From an uncultured Mycoplasmatota bacterium (GTDB lineage: Bacteria > Bacillota_I > Bacilli_A > RF39 > UBA660), in assembly GCA_900545005.1 (NCBI GenBank), contig UQXO01000003.1, positions 58,399-122,398 of the forward strand: a DNA stretch of 64,000 nucleotides, given 5' to 3'. The notes beneath the pieces are model-generated. The model made no database searches and had not been told where the DNA came from. It saw only the letters and a list, made by a program, of their open reading frames with translations. Shown piece after piece: positions 9,639-19,707 of this stretch (position 1 is the first letter of the stretch; each line of letters opens with the position of its first letter). Both the position numbers and the translations under genes were made by a program.

Positions 9639-9665
9639 TTAGCACTTTCTCTTTTCAAATGCTAA
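9639..9665 (-). promoter_or_regulatory. Degenerate CIRCE-like operator, promoter-proximal to hrcA
   Basis: TTAGCACTT-N9-AAATGCTAA keeps the 9-9-9 layout of CIRCE (TTAGCACTC-N9-GAGTGCTAA) with mismatches in the inner bases. It lies in the hrcA 5' leader, downstream of the -10 box. Confidence 0.7.
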
Positions 9666-9669
9666 ATAC

Positions 9670-9698
9670 ATTATATATTATACGCTAGCACTTGTCAA
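9670..9698 (-). promoter_or_regulatory. SigA-type promoter of the hrcA heat-shock operon
   Basis: Minus-strand TTGACA (9693-9698), a 17-base spacer and TATAAT (9670-9675): a perfect consensus vegetative promoter. The -35 box lies inside the second CIRCE-like repeat, so HrcA binding there would block polymerase. Confidence 0.9.
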
Positions 9699-9712
9699 TA
9701 TATGAGTGCTAA
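9685..9712 (-). promoter_or_regulatory. CIRCE-like operator overlapping the hrcA -35 box
   Basis: Perfect 7-bp arms TAGCACT (9686-9692) and AGTGCTA (9705-9711) are separated by 12 bases, one more than the 11 between the same bases in canonical CIRCE. The outer bases GAGTGCTAA fit the consensus on one side. Confidence 0.75.
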
Positions 9713-9731
9713 TTTTTGCATAATTTTTTGC

Positions 9732-9764
9732 AAAAAAAAGAAGCTACTATTCTTCAGTAGTTTC
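9732..9764 (-). terminator. Intrinsic terminator of rpoBC
   Basis: Minus-strand stem GAAACTACT/AGTAGCTTC (one mismatch), loop GAAGAAT, then eight T. It overlaps the last codons of rpoC and separates rpoBC from the hrcA operon. Confidence 0.85.
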
Positions 9765-12700
9765 TTCTTCATTATCTAAATCAGTTTCAGAAGTTTCGAT
9801 ATCTTCGGCTACACTATCATCATCTTTAAAAGCTTGACTAGCAACCTCATCCGAAGCATCATCACTCATAAGCTTTTCTTCTAAAGCATCAGCAGCATCG
9901 TCTTCAATAAATTGTTTTTCTAATTCAAATTTTACATCCGAATATTGCTTAGCTCCAGTACCAGCAGGAATTAATTTACCAATAATAACATTTTCTTTTA
10001 ATCCTCTTAAGTGATCAACTTTACCCCTAATTGCCGCATCCGTTAAAACTCTAGTTGTTTCTTGGAAAGATGCTGCCGATAGGAATGAATCAGTCTCTAA
10101 TGATGCTTTTGTAATACCAAGCATTACTGGAAGACCAGTAGCAGGTACTCCACCCGTTAATAATACCGGTTTATTAGCAGCAGCAAATTCATTTAAAGTA
10201 ACAGATAAACCAGCTACTAAGTTAGTATCCCCACCATCTAAGACTTTCATCTTCGAAATCATACGACGAACAATAACTTCAATGTGTTTATCAGAAACAT
10301 CAACACCTTGCGATTTATAAACTTTTTGAACTTCTTTAACAATATATTGTTGCGCTGTAATAGGATCAGTTACCGCAAGTAATTCTTTAGGAGCTATTGA
10401 CCCAGTTGTTAATGGATCTCCCGCCTTAACAGTTTGACCTAACTCAACACACAATTTAGTATTGTAATTAGTAATATGCTCTCTTGCTTCAACATCGTTT
10501 TCAATAACAATTTTAAATTTAAAGTTATTTTCTTCAATATTAACAACTTTTCCAGCAATTTCTGCAATAGTAGCTTTGCCTTTTGGATTACGAGCTTCAA
10601 ACAACTCTTCAACTCTTGGAAGACCTTGAGTAATATCCCCACCAGCGACACCACCTTCATGGAAAGTACGCATAGTTAACTGAGTACCTGGCTCACCGAT
10701 TGATTGAGCTGCCATAATACCAACAGCCTCACCTGTTTCAACCATATTACCCGTAGCAAGGTTACGACCATAGCAATGCTTACAAACACCATTAACAGTA
10801 TTACATGTTAGAACACTTCTAATCTTAACACTCTTAATACCAGCATTAATAATCTTATTAGCAATAGCCTCAGTAATATATTGATTCTTATCGATAATAA
10901 CTTCTTTAGTTTCCGGATTAATTACTTTAGTAGCTGTATAACGACCAATAATTCTTTCGATTAGTGGTTCAATCATTGTATTAGATCTTTCATCAATAAA
11001 GTCCGTAACTTCAACACCATTAATAGTGCCACAGTCTTCTTCCTTAACAACAATATCTTGAGCTACATCAACTAAACGACGAGTTAAATAACCTGAATCG
11101 GCAGTTCTTAAAGCTGTATCAACGATACCTTTACGACCACCTCTAGTTCCGATAAAGAACTCTGTTACATTACAACCCTCAATTAAGTTAGACTTAATTG
11201 GAATTTCGATAGTCTCACCAGTAGGTTTAGCAATCAAACCACGCATACCAGCAAGTTGGTTAAACTGGTTAGCCGAACCACGAGCACCAGAATTCATCAT
11301 CATAAATATTGGGTTCATAGTGTTTTTCTTGGCAATAGTTTGTAATTCGTTAGAAATATCGCTAGTTGCTTTAGCCCATAGGGCACAAACATTTTTATAA
11401 CGTTCATCTTCTGTAATTAAACCTCTTGTGAACTCTTTATTAATCTTATTAACTTTCTTTTGCGTTTCATCAATAATGTTTTGCTTATTATCTGATACGA
11501 TAATATCATTCATAGAAATAGAAATACCAGCAACAGTAGAATATTTAAATCCTAAGTCCTTTAGTTTATCTAACATTACAGATGTCTCAGTAGTCTTATA
11601 ACGTTTAAAGACTTGAGCAATTAACTTACTTAAAGTTTTCTTAACAAATGGTTCTGCAAGTGGCATTTTAGCAACTTCAGTCTTTAAATCAGTTCCCATT
11701 GGTAAGAAGAACTTATCAGGAGTAATTCCAGTAATATTAGCATCACTTGGTTCATTAACAAATGGATACGAATCCGGTAAAATCTCATTAAACTTAATCT
11801 TACCAACAGTAGTAATTAAGTACTTATCCTTTTGTTCATCAGTAAATAATTTATGTGTAAAACTTGCAACAGGAATAGCAATTCTTGTATGAAGAGAAAG
11901 TTCTTTTCTTTCATAAGCCATTAACGCTTCATTGCAGTTCTTATAAGCTTTACCTTCATTTTCTAAACCAGCTTCTTCAATTGATAGATAATAGTTACCT
12001 AAAATCATATCCTGAGAAGGAGTAACGATTGGTTTCCCGTCAGAAGGTTTTAAGATGTTATTAGCACCTAACATCAAAATTCTAGCCTCAGCTTTAGCTT
12101 CTTCTGATAATGGAACATGAACAGCCATCTGGTCACCATCAAAGTCAGCATTAAAGGCAGCACATACAAGTGGATGCAAACGCATAGCCTTACCACCAAC
12201 TAAAACTGGTTCGAAAGCTTGAATACCTAAACGGTGTAAGGTTGGAGCACGGTTTAACATTACTGGATGTTCCGTAATTACATCTTCAACAACATCCCAA
12301 ACACACTCATCTTTATTATCAATTAATTTTTTGGCTCCCTTAATATTATGAGCAAGTCCTCTTTCAACTAGACCATGAATAACATGAGGTTTAAAGAGTT
12401 CTAAAGCCATATCTTTTGGAAGACCACACTGATACATCTTTAAAGACGGACCAACCACGATAACTGAACGACCAGAATAATCAACACGTTTACCTAATAA
12501 GTTTTGACGGAAACGACCTTGTTTACCTTTTAACATACTAGATAGTGATTTTAATGGACGATTACCAGCAGCTGTTACACTTCTACCATGACGCCCATTA
12601 TCAAATAATGAGTCAACAGCTTCTTGTAACATACGTTTTTCATTTTGAACAATGATAGTTGGAGCTCCTAATTCTAATAATTTTTTCAAACGATTATTAC

Positions 12701-13490
12701 GATTAATAATGCGACGATATAAATCATTTAAATCACTAGTAGCAAAACGACCACCATCTAATTGAATCATTGGACGTAAATCTGGAGGAATAACAGGAAG
12801 TGCTGTTAGAATCATCCATTCAGGACGATTGCCAGATTCCTTAAATGCTACTAAACAATCAAGTCTCTTAACAAGACGAATGCGTTTTTGACCTGTAGCA
12901 CCATCCAATTCTTCTCTTAATTTTTCAATTTCTTTATCTAAATCTACCTCTTTTAGTAAAGTTTGGATAGCCTCAGCTCCCATCCCTACTTTAAAAGCAT
13001 TACCATACTTTTCATAATAAGCACGATACTCTTTGTCAGATAAAGTTTGTTTCTTCTCTAAAGGAACATTTCCTGGCTCTAATACTACATAAGATACATA
13101 GTATAATACTTCTTCTAAATCTCTAGGAGACATATCAAGAACAAGACCCATTTTTGATGGAACGCCTTTAAAGAACCAAATATGCGAACAAGGAGCAGCA
13201 AGTTCAATATGTCCCATACGTTCACGACGTACCTTACTAGAAGTAACCTCTACTCCACAACGATCACATATAACATTTTTATATCTTAAACGTTTATATT
13301 TACCACAAGCACATTCAAAATCCTTAGTAGGTCCAAAGATTTTCTCGCAGAACAAACCATCACGTTCGGGTTTTTGCGTACGATAATTAATTGTTTCTGG
13401 CTTTTTAACTTCACCATAAGACCATTCACGGATTTTCTCTGGGGAGGCAATAGATACTTTAATACCTCTAAAATTATTTACATCCATCAT
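9747..13490 (-). CDS. rpoC: DNA-directed RNA polymerase subunit beta'
   Basis: The 1247-residue catalytic subunit of RNA polymerase. An N-terminal zinc finger (CACGKYKRLRYKNVICDRCG) is followed by the catalytic Mg-binding NADFDGDQMAVH, the trigger-loop region, a second zinc site (CGT...CNTVNGVCKHC) and C-terminal RGLKENVIIGKLIPAGTG. An acidic Glu/Asp/Thr tail ends the protein. The start overlaps the rpoB stop in ATGA, so translation is coupled; AGGAGG lies about 10 bases upstream inside rpoB. No large lineage insertions are obvious. Confidence 0.99.
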   Translation of the reverse strand: MMDVNNFRGIKVSIASPEKIREWSYGEVKKPETINYRTQKPERDGLFCEKIFGPTKDFECACGKYKRLRYKNVICDRCGVEVTSSKVRRERMGHIELAAPCSHIWFFKGVPSKMGLVLDMSPRDLEEVLYYVSYVVLEPGNVPLEKKQTLSDKEYRAYYEKYGNAFKVGMGAEAIQTLLKEVDLDKEIEKLREELDGATGQKRIRLVKRLDCLVAFKESGNRPEWMILTALPVIPPDLRPMIQLDGGRFATSDLNDLYRRIINRNNRLKKLLELGAPTIIVQNEKRMLQEAVDSLFDNGRHGRSVTAAGNRPLKSLSSMLKGKQGRFRQNLLGKRVDYSGRSVIVVGPSLKMYQCGLPKDMALELFKPHVIHGLVERGLAHNIKGAKKLIDNKDECVWDVVEDVITEHPVMLNRAPTLHRLGIQAFEPVLVGGKAMRLHPLVCAAFNADFDGDQMAVHVPLSEEAKAEARILMLGANNILKPSDGKPIVTPSQDMILGNYYLSIEEAGLENEGKAYKNCNEALMAYERKELSLHTRIAIPVASFTHKLFTDEQKDKYLITTVGKIKFNEILPDSYPFVNEPSDANITGITPDKFFLPMGTDLKTEVAKMPLAEPFVKKTLSKLIAQVFKRYKTTETSVMLDKLKDLGFKYSTVAGISISMNDIIVSDNKQNIIDETQKKVNKINKEFTRGLITEDERYKNVCALWAKATSDISNELQTIAKKNTMNPIFMMMNSGARGSANQFNQLAGMRGLIAKPTGETIEIPIKSNLIEGCNVTEFFIGTRGGRKGIVDTALRTADSGYLTRRLVDVAQDIVVKEEDCGTINGVEVTDFIDERSNTMIEPLIERIIGRYTATKVINPETKEVIIDKNQYITEAIANKIINAGIKSVKIRSVLTCNTVNGVCKHCYGRNLATGNMVETGEAVGIMAAQSIGEPGTQLTMRTFHEGGVAGGDITQGLPRVEELFEARNPKGKATIAEIAGKVVNIEENNFKFKIVIENDVEAREHITNYNTKLCVELGQTVKAGDPLTTGSIAPKELLAVTDPITAQQYIVKEVQKVYKSQGVDVSDKHIEVIVRRMISKMKVLDGGDTNLVAGLSVTLNEFAAANKPVLLTGGVPATGLPVMLGITKASLETDSFLSAASFQETTRVLTDAAIRGKVDHLRGLKENVIIGKLIPAGTGAKQYSDVKFELEKQFIEDDAADALEEKLMSDDASDEVASQAFKDDDSVAEDIETSETDLDNEEETTEE

Positions 13491-16400
13491 ATAATTTCAT
13501 CCTCCTCTTCATCATCTATATTTCCATCTTCAGGAAATTCTAAATCATCTAAATCATCATCTTCATCAAGTTCATCATCTTCAAAATCTGCATCATCATC
13601 AGGTTCTTCTTTTTCTTGAGATTCATTAACCTCATTTGTTAATTCTGAAATTTTTAAAGCATCAACTGGTTCATCGTCAGCTTCCATTTCTTTTAAATCA
13701 ACCAATTTATCATTTTGATCTAAAATTTCAACATCTAAACCTAGAGCTTGGAATTCTTTAATCAACACTCTAAATGACTCAGGGATACCTGCTTCTTCAA
13801 TTGGTTTACCCTTAACCAATGATTCATAAACCTTAACACGACCCATAACATCATCAGCTTTAATAGTCATCATTTCTTGAAGAACATTAGCAGCACCATA
13901 AGCATATAAAGCCCAAACTTCCATTTCTCCGAATCTCTGACCACCAAATTGAGCTTTACCTCCTAATGGTTGTTGTGTAACCATTGAGTAAGGTCCTGTA
14001 CTTCTAGCATGAATCTTATCATCAACCATATGGTGAAGTTTAACCATATACATAACGCCAACCGAAACACGATTTTCGAAAGCATCACCAGTACGACCAT
14101 CATAAAGGACTGTCTTACCATCATGATCTAGACCAGCTTCTGCCATTTGTTCATAAATTTCATCTTGACTAGCACCATCAAATACTGGAGTAGCATATTT
14201 AACTCCTAATTTTTTACCAGCCATACCTAAATGTAATTCTAAAATCTGACCAATATTCATACGTGAAGGAACACCTTGTGGATTTAATACAATATCAACT
14301 GGTGTACCATCAGGCATATAAGGCATATCTTCCTCTGGTAAAATCAAAGAAATAACACCTTTGTTACCGTGACGACCAGACATCTTATCGCCGACTTGAA
14401 TCTTACGTTTTTGAATAATATAAACACGAACTATCTTCGAAACACCAGCAGGAAGTTCATCAGAATTTTCTTTTGTATAGATTTTAATATCATGAACAAT
14501 ACCACCAGCTCCGTGTTCTACTCTTAATGAAGTGTCTCTTACTTCACGAGTCTTCTCACCAAAAATAGCATGTAATAATTTTTCTTCAGCCGTTAATTCT
14601 TGAACACCTTTTGGTGTTACTTTACCTACTAGGATATCTCCGTCTTTAACTTCCGTACCAATACGAACAATACCATTAGCATCCAAATTCTTACGAGCAT
14701 CTTCACCAACATTAGGAATATCTCTCGTAATTTCCTCTGGCCCTAACTTAGTATCACGGCACTCAATATCATAATGTTCAATATGAAGAGATGTATAAAC
14801 ATCATCTTTAACTAATCTTTCATTTAATACAACAGCATCTTCATAGTTATAACCATTGCAAGTCATAAAAGCAACTAACATATTTTTGCCTAAAGCTAAC
14901 TCCCCATCTTTAGTTGATGGACCATCAGCAATAACCTCACCACGGTGAATAGTATCACCCTTTTTAACAATTGGATGATGATTAATTGTAGTTGCTGAGT
15001 TACTTCTTTCATAGTCAGCTAAATGATAAGTATCTGTACCCTTAGCATTCTTAACAATGATTTTTTTACCATCAGCATAATCAACTACGCCATCAGCTTT
15101 AGCAATAATAGTAGAACCAGAATCTCTTGCCGCAATGTATTCAACACCAGTACCAACAATAGGAGATTCACAAGTTAGTAAAGGAACAGCTTGACGTTGC
15201 ATGTTAGCACCCATCAACGCTCTATGTGCATCATCGTGTTCTAAGAAAGGAATACAACTAGTTGTAATAGATACAATTTGACTTGGAGCTACATCAATAA
15301 AGTCAACATCTTCACGCTTAACCATAACAGCTTCACCATCTAAACGAGCAATTACTTTTTCATCTAAAATCTCATCATCATCACTCATATTAATAGCAGC
15401 CGAAGCTATATTATAATCAGCCTCTTCATCAGCCGTTAAATATACAATTTCATCAGTTGCATGACAATTAACAACTTTACGATATGGAGTCATTAAAAAT
15501 CCATATTCATTAATCTTAGCATAACTAGCCAAAGAAGTAATTAAACCGATATTTTGACCTTCTGGTGATTCAATTGGACAAATTCTACCATAGTGACTAG
15601 AGTTAACATCACGAACATCCATCCCAGCACGATCTCTAGCAAGTCCACCTGGCCCTAAAGAAGATAAACGTCTCTTATCTGTAAGCTCGGCTATGGGGTT
15701 AATCTGTTCCATGAATTTTGATAACTGTGAAGAACCAAAGAATTCTTTTAAAGCCGCCGTAACAGGTCTAATATTAATTAAAGTTTTAGGAGTAATTGAT
15801 TCAATCTCTTGCGTAGTCATACGTTCACGAATAACACGTTCCATACGAGCCATACCAACATTGAATTGTTTTTGAACTAACTCTCCTACCTGTCTTACAC
15901 GACGATTAGATAAGTTATCAATTTCATCATCACGTCCAATACCTTCTTGTAAATCTAAATAATAAGATACTGAAGCATAAATATCAGAAATAGTTAAACG
16001 ACGACTATCGATAGTTGGATCATTACCAATAATTTCAATAACTTTCGTTTCATCTTTCTTATTGTAAACTTTAACAGTTTGAACTTTATTATATTCATCT
16101 AATTCTTCATTAATCATTACTTCTTTGATGTTATAACCATTATTGAATATTGGACGAACACTTTCTAATACTTCTTTTGTCACTAAAGTACCACTACTAG
16201 CAACTACATTACCATTTTCATCTTTAATATCCTCAGCCAAAGTACAACCGATTAAACGATCTAAAACATTCAACTTACGATTTAATTTATAACGGCCTAC
16301 TTTAGCTAAGTCATATCTAAATTTGTCAAAAAATCTAGTAATTAATTGGTTCTTAGCACTATCTAAAGTTGCTGGTTCCCCTGGTCTTAATTTCTCATAA

Positions 16401-17113
16401 ATTTCAATTAAAGCTTCATCGGTATTCTTAGTACTATCCTTTTCAATGGAATTCTTAATATAAGGATTTTCTCCAAATAATCCTAAAATATCCTCATCAC
16501 TAGAAAGACCTAAAGCTCTTAAGAATGTCGTAATAGGAACCTTTCTTGTACGATCAATACGAACATACAAAATGTCCCTAGCATCAAGTTCATACTCTAA
16601 CCAAGTACCATGATTAGGAATTAACTCCGATGTAATTACTCTTCGACCATTTTTATCCACTTCTTTTTTAAAGTAAATAGATGGACTACGTACTAACTGA
16701 GATACAATAACTCTTTCAGCCCCATTGATAATAAATGTTCCTGCATCTGTCATCATTGGAATATCGCCTAAGAATATTTCTTGTTCCTTAACCTCACCAG
16801 TCTCGTGAATAAATACCCTTGCTGATACTTTTAACGGAGCCGCATAGTTTACCATACGTTCCTTAGCTTCTTTAATTGAATATCTTGGTTTATCAAAGTA
16901 ATAATCGCCAAGTTCTACCGTAATATTGCCAGTGAAGCTTTCAACTGGAAACAAATCATCTATCGATTCTTTAATGCCTTCATCCAAGAACCATTGATAA
17001 GATTTCTTTTGAATTTCCAATAAGTCTGTCAATTCCAAGGTGTTTTTAATTTTGCTGAATGTGCGTCTTTCAGCATGATCTCCAAATTTTTTTGTCTTAA
17101 ATGCCACTTGCAT
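13487..17113 (-). CDS. rpoB: DNA-directed RNA polymerase subunit beta
   Basis: A 1208-residue subunit forming the other half of the RNA polymerase active cleft. Family landmarks include GSSQLSKFMEQINP in the rifampicin pocket, ARDRAGMDVRDVNSSHYGR, SPEGQNIGLI, GRHGNKG, GKAQFGGQRFGEMEVWALYAYG and an unusually acidic C-terminal tail (residues ~1155-1208, mostly Asp/Glu). The rifampicin pocket carries K466, E469, I471 and D479 where E. coli numbering has Gln513, Asp516, Asn518 and His526. AGGGGTGA directly precedes the ATG. The stop is TGA, overlapping rpoC. Confidence 0.99.
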   Translation of the reverse strand: MQVAFKTKKFGDHAERRTFSKIKNTLELTDLLEIQKKSYQWFLDEGIKESIDDLFPVESFTGNITVELGDYYFDKPRYSIKEAKERMVNYAAPLKVSARVFIHETGEVKEQEIFLGDIPMMTDAGTFIINGAERVIVSQLVRSPSIYFKKEVDKNGRRVITSELIPNHGTWLEYELDARDILYVRIDRTRKVPITTFLRALGLSSDEDILGLFGENPYIKNSIEKDSTKNTDEALIEIYEKLRPGEPATLDSAKNQLITRFFDKFRYDLAKVGRYKLNRKLNVLDRLIGCTLAEDIKDENGNVVASSGTLVTKEVLESVRPIFNNGYNIKEVMINEELDEYNKVQTVKVYNKKDETKVIEIIGNDPTIDSRRLTISDIYASVSYYLDLQEGIGRDDEIDNLSNRRVRQVGELVQKQFNVGMARMERVIRERMTTQEIESITPKTLINIRPVTAALKEFFGSSQLSKFMEQINPIAELTDKRRLSSLGPGGLARDRAGMDVRDVNSSHYGRICPIESPEGQNIGLITSLASYAKINEYGFLMTPYRKVVNCHATDEIVYLTADEEADYNIASAAINMSDDDEILDEKVIARLDGEAVMVKREDVDFIDVAPSQIVSITTSCIPFLEHDDAHRALMGANMQRQAVPLLTCESPIVGTGVEYIAARDSGSTIIAKADGVVDYADGKKIIVKNAKGTDTYHLADYERSNSATTINHHPIVKKGDTIHRGEVIADGPSTKDGELALGKNMLVAFMTCNGYNYEDAVVLNERLVKDDVYTSLHIEHYDIECRDTKLGPEEITRDIPNVGEDARKNLDANGIVRIGTEVKDGDILVGKVTPKGVQELTAEEKLLHAIFGEKTREVRDTSLRVEHGAGGIVHDIKIYTKENSDELPAGVSKIVRVYIIQKRKIQVGDKMSGRHGNKGVISLILPEEDMPYMPDGTPVDIVLNPQGVPSRMNIGQILELHLGMAGKKLGVKYATPVFDGASQDEIYEQMAEAGLDHDGKTVLYDGRTGDAFENRVSVGVMYMVKLHHMVDDKIHARSTGPYSMVTQQPLGGKAQFGGQRFGEMEVWALYAYGAANVLQEMMTIKADDVMGRVKVYESLVKGKPIEEAGIPESFRVLIKEFQALGLDVEILDQNDKLVDLKEMEADDEPVDALKISELTNEVNESQEKEEPDDDADFEDDELDEDDDLDDLEFPEDGNIDDEEEDEII

Positions 17114-17180
17114 TCACCCCTATACCTAATATTTTTTGAGTACCTTTTAAATACGTCAACAATTTTCGATTTTATAAAAT

Positions 17181-17798
17181 TTATCCAATCTTGTCAACAT
17201 TTTTAGCCTTAATTACATAAAAACCTTTGCACTTTTCAACTAGAGTTACCTCATAGTCCGGTTTTAGTAGATTAATTATACTCTTGGCTCCCTGATCTTT
17301 TCTTATAACAAACCACAATTCACCTTCACTATTTAAGTGTTTTAATGAATCAAGTAATATTTTTTCCACTACTACTTTCCCTGCCCTTATAGGAGGATTC
17401 GTTACAATCAAATCATAATTTTTATCGACACTACTTAAAGCATCACTATAAAAGGCTCTTGCATCCACCTTATTGTTCTTAATATTCATATTGGCTAAAT
17501 GAATTGCTCGCTTATTAACATCAACCATATCAAAACTACTGTCTAGTAATTTAGAAAGGCTAATCCCAATAAAACCATAACCACATCCAACATCTAAAGC
17601 GTTAACATTTTTCTTATCATAACTTTTAAGAAGAACTTTAACTAAATTTAGACTGCCAAAATCTATTTTGTCTTTGGAGAAAACGCCATTATCTGAAGTA
17701 AATGAAAAAGGAACATTATTTACTTCATAACTAATTGTGCGTAATTCACTTTTTAAATTTTCGTTATTTGTAAAGTAATGTTCCAATATAATCACCAT
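17181..17798 (-). CDS. RsmC-like class I methyltransferase (YbxB-type)
   Basis: About 205 residues, an S-adenosylmethionine-dependent methyltransferase of the RsmC/MTS family that methylates guanine in 16S rRNA in studied members. Seen: substrate-side N-terminus EHYFTNN, SAM motif ALDVGCGYGFIGI, acidic motif FDMVDVNKRA and catalytic NPPI. This family sits just before rpoB in many Firmicutes, as here. An in-frame ATG at 17810 exists; the ATG at 17798 has GGGGAAAG spaced correctly and a TTG giving MEHYF is a third option, so the start is uncertain by a few residues. Confidence 0.85.
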   Translation of the reverse strand: MVIILEHYFTNNENLKSELRTISYEVNNVPFSFTSDNGVFSKDKIDFGSLNLVKVLLKSYDKKNVNALDVGCGYGFIGISLSKLLDSSFDMVDVNKRAIHLANMNIKNNKVDARAFYSDALSSVDKNYDLIVTNPPIRAGKVVVEKILLDSLKHLNSEGELWFVIRKDQGAKSIINLLKPDYEVTLVEKCKGFYVIKAKNVDKIG

Positions 17799-17863
17799 TT
17801 CTTTCCCCATAAGGCAAATATATCTAAATTATAGTCTATTTAATAATAAATTGCAAGTTCTTA

Positions 17864-17893
17864 TTGACAAAAAAAGAAAACTTTTGCTATAAT
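17864..17893 (+). promoter_or_regulatory. Promoter of tRNA-Met
   Basis: TTGACA (17864-17869), an 18-base spacer and TATAAT (17888-17893), 21 bases before the tRNA. Confidence 0.85.
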
Positions 17894-17914
17894 TAAAAAG
17901 TGTCAGGAAAAAAT

Positions 17915-17991
17915 GGCGATGTAGCTCAGCTGGCTAGAGCATCCGGTTCATACCCGGCAGGTCGAGAGTTCGAATCTCCCCGTCGCTACCA
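17915..17991 (+). tRNA. tRNA-Met (CAT)
   Basis: A 77-base cloverleaf with acceptor GGCGATG/CGTCGCT, D-arm GCTC/GAGC, anticodon loop TTCATAC (anticodon CAT), T-loop TTCGAAT and encoded CCA. It resembles the elongator form more than the initiator: position 1 pairs and the anticodon stem lacks three consecutive G-C pairs of initiator type. The T-stem has one A-C mismatch by my pairing. A CAT anticodon could also be a lysidine-modified Ile tRNA, which the sequence alone does not settle. Confidence 0.9.
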
Positions 17992-18001
17992 TTTGATTAT
18001 T

Positions 18002-18026
18002 ACTAGGTTAATCCCTAGTTTTTTTA
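18002..18026 (+). terminator. Terminator of tRNA-Met
   Basis: Stem ACTAGG/CCTAGT with a 6-base loop, followed by a run of T. Confidence 0.8.
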
Positions 18027-18046
18027 TTATTCTATCTTAAAAATTA

Positions 18047-18096
18047 AAAACTAAATAAGATTATAGCCCTTTGTTAGCATCTTCTTATTTAGTTTT
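18047..18096. terminator. Bidirectional terminator between tRNA-Met and the flavoprotein gene
   Basis: A 14-bp perfect stem AAAACTAAATAAGA/TCTTATTTAGTTTT with a 22-base loop. T tracts follow on both strands, and it separates convergent units. Confidence 0.75.
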
Positions 18097-18117
18097 TTGT
18101 TTACTCTTAAATTATTT

Positions 18118-19707
18118 TTAATTAATTTTATATTTATTCATAATAGCTTCACTTACTTTAAGACCATCAATGGCTGCACTGGTAATACCACCTGCATACC
18201 CAGCTCCTTCACCACTTGGATAGATTCCCATAATATTAGATTCGTAATTTTCATCTCTAATTATTCTAATTGGACTAGAAGTTCTAGCTTCTATCCCACA
18301 AAGTAAAGCTTCATTATCAGCAAAACCTTTTATTTTTCTATCAAAATTTTCGATTCCTTCTTTTAAGGCTATGTTTAAATTATAAGGTAATAGTTCATTT
18401 AAATCAGCTATTCTGTATTGACCTTTTATTTTAGGCTCTAATTTTCCGATAGTCTTTGGCTCTTTATTATCTTTATAATCACCATAAGTCTCCATAGGAA
18501 TTAAACCATTTCCTAAGTTATATGCTTTTTCTTCCAATTTTCTTTGAAATTTAACTCCACCAAATAAATTATTTCCATAATCAGACTCATTAACCGTTAC
18601 AATCAAAGCACTATTAGCAACCCCACTATCTCTTTTTGCATAACTCATACCATTAACACACAATCTTTTGTCTTCACTAGAAGCATTAACCACGTACCCG
18701 CCGGGACACATACAAAAACTATAAACACCTTTACCATTACTAGCTTTAAAAGTAAGTTTATAAGAAGCAGCTGGTAATCTACCATCTAGAAGACCATACT
18801 GGTTTTTATCGATTAAACTTTGCGGATGCATAATCCGCATCCCCACAGCAAAAGGTTTATTTTGCATAGTAAGGCCTTTATCATTTAGCATATAAAAAGT
18901 ATCTCTGGCCGAATGGCCGATTGCTAAAATCAGTGCCGAACAAGGCACAGTCTCTTTATCATTTAAAACGATACTTTCTAATTTACCATCTTTAATATTT
19001 AAATCAGTAAGTTTAGTTTCAAATAAAAATTTTCCTCCTAGTCTTTCAATATTTTTACGCATATTAATGATAACTTTTCTTAAAACATCAGTGCCAATAT
19101 GTGGTTTATTTACATAAGTTATTTCTTTATCGGCGCCTAAAGAAGCAAAAGTCTCCATAACATATTGATATCTTCCTTCTTTATCATTTACTAAAGTATT
19201 GAGTTTACCATCAGAAAAAGTCCCGGCACCACCTTCCCCAAATTGAATATTACATTCGGTATTAAGATGATTAGTTTGCCAAAATTTTTCTACTTTAACA
19301 ACTCTTTTTTCAATTTCACAACCGCGTTCAATAATAATAACTGGATAGCCATTTCTAACTAAGTTTAAACTTGCAAACAATCCCGCAGGACCACTTCCTA
19401 CCACAATAATAGGCTTTTTTAAAGGTATAATTCCCTGAGGTCTAAATTCATATTTAACCTTTTTTCCCATTACTATATCTTTATTATTTACTTTTAACAA
19501 ATTTTCTTCTAAATTTTTATCAAGATTGCATAAAACTTCATAAACATAATATACCTCGGGCTTTTTTCTAGCATCAATCGATTTTTTCACTATTTTATAA
19601 GTCAAATTACAATCCTTTGGCAATCTTAATTTTTTTAAAATCTTTAATCTCAGATTAGCCGCACTATCTATATCATATTTTAGTTTTATCTCTCTTACTC
19701 TTAGCAT
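18118..19707 (-). CDS. NAD(P)/FAD-dependent oxidoreductase (COG2509-type)
   Basis: A 529-residue flavoprotein. An N-terminal ~80-residue domain precedes a Rossmann FAD site VVGSGPAGLFASLNLVRNG near residue 100, then FGEGGAGTFSDGKLNT, LAIGHSARDTF and C-terminal GIYPSGEGAGYAGGITSAA. This is the pattern of the widespread, poorly characterised FAD-dependent dehydrogenase family COG2509. Substrate is unknown. Its start overlaps the end of the next flavoprotein gene by 7 bases, so the two are one operon. Confidence 0.85.
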   Translation of the reverse strand: MLRVREIKLKYDIDSAANLRLKILKKLRLPKDCNLTYKIVKKSIDARKKPEVYYVYEVLCNLDKNLEENLLKVNNKDIVMGKKVKYEFRPQGIIPLKKPIIVVGSGPAGLFASLNLVRNGYPVIIIERGCEIEKRVVKVEKFWQTNHLNTECNIQFGEGGAGTFSDGKLNTLVNDKEGRYQYVMETFASLGADKEITYVNKPHIGTDVLRKVIINMRKNIERLGGKFLFETKLTDLNIKDGKLESIVLNDKETVPCSALILAIGHSARDTFYMLNDKGLTMQNKPFAVGMRIMHPQSLIDKNQYGLLDGRLPAASYKLTFKASNGKGVYSFCMCPGGYVVNASSEDKRLCVNGMSYAKRDSGVANSALIVTVNESDYGNNLFGGVKFQRKLEEKAYNLGNGLIPMETYGDYKDNKEPKTIGKLEPKIKGQYRIADLNELLPYNLNIALKEGIENFDRKIKGFADNEALLCGIEARTSSPIRIIRDENYESNIMGIYPSGEGAGYAGGITSAAIDGLKVSEAIMNKYKIN

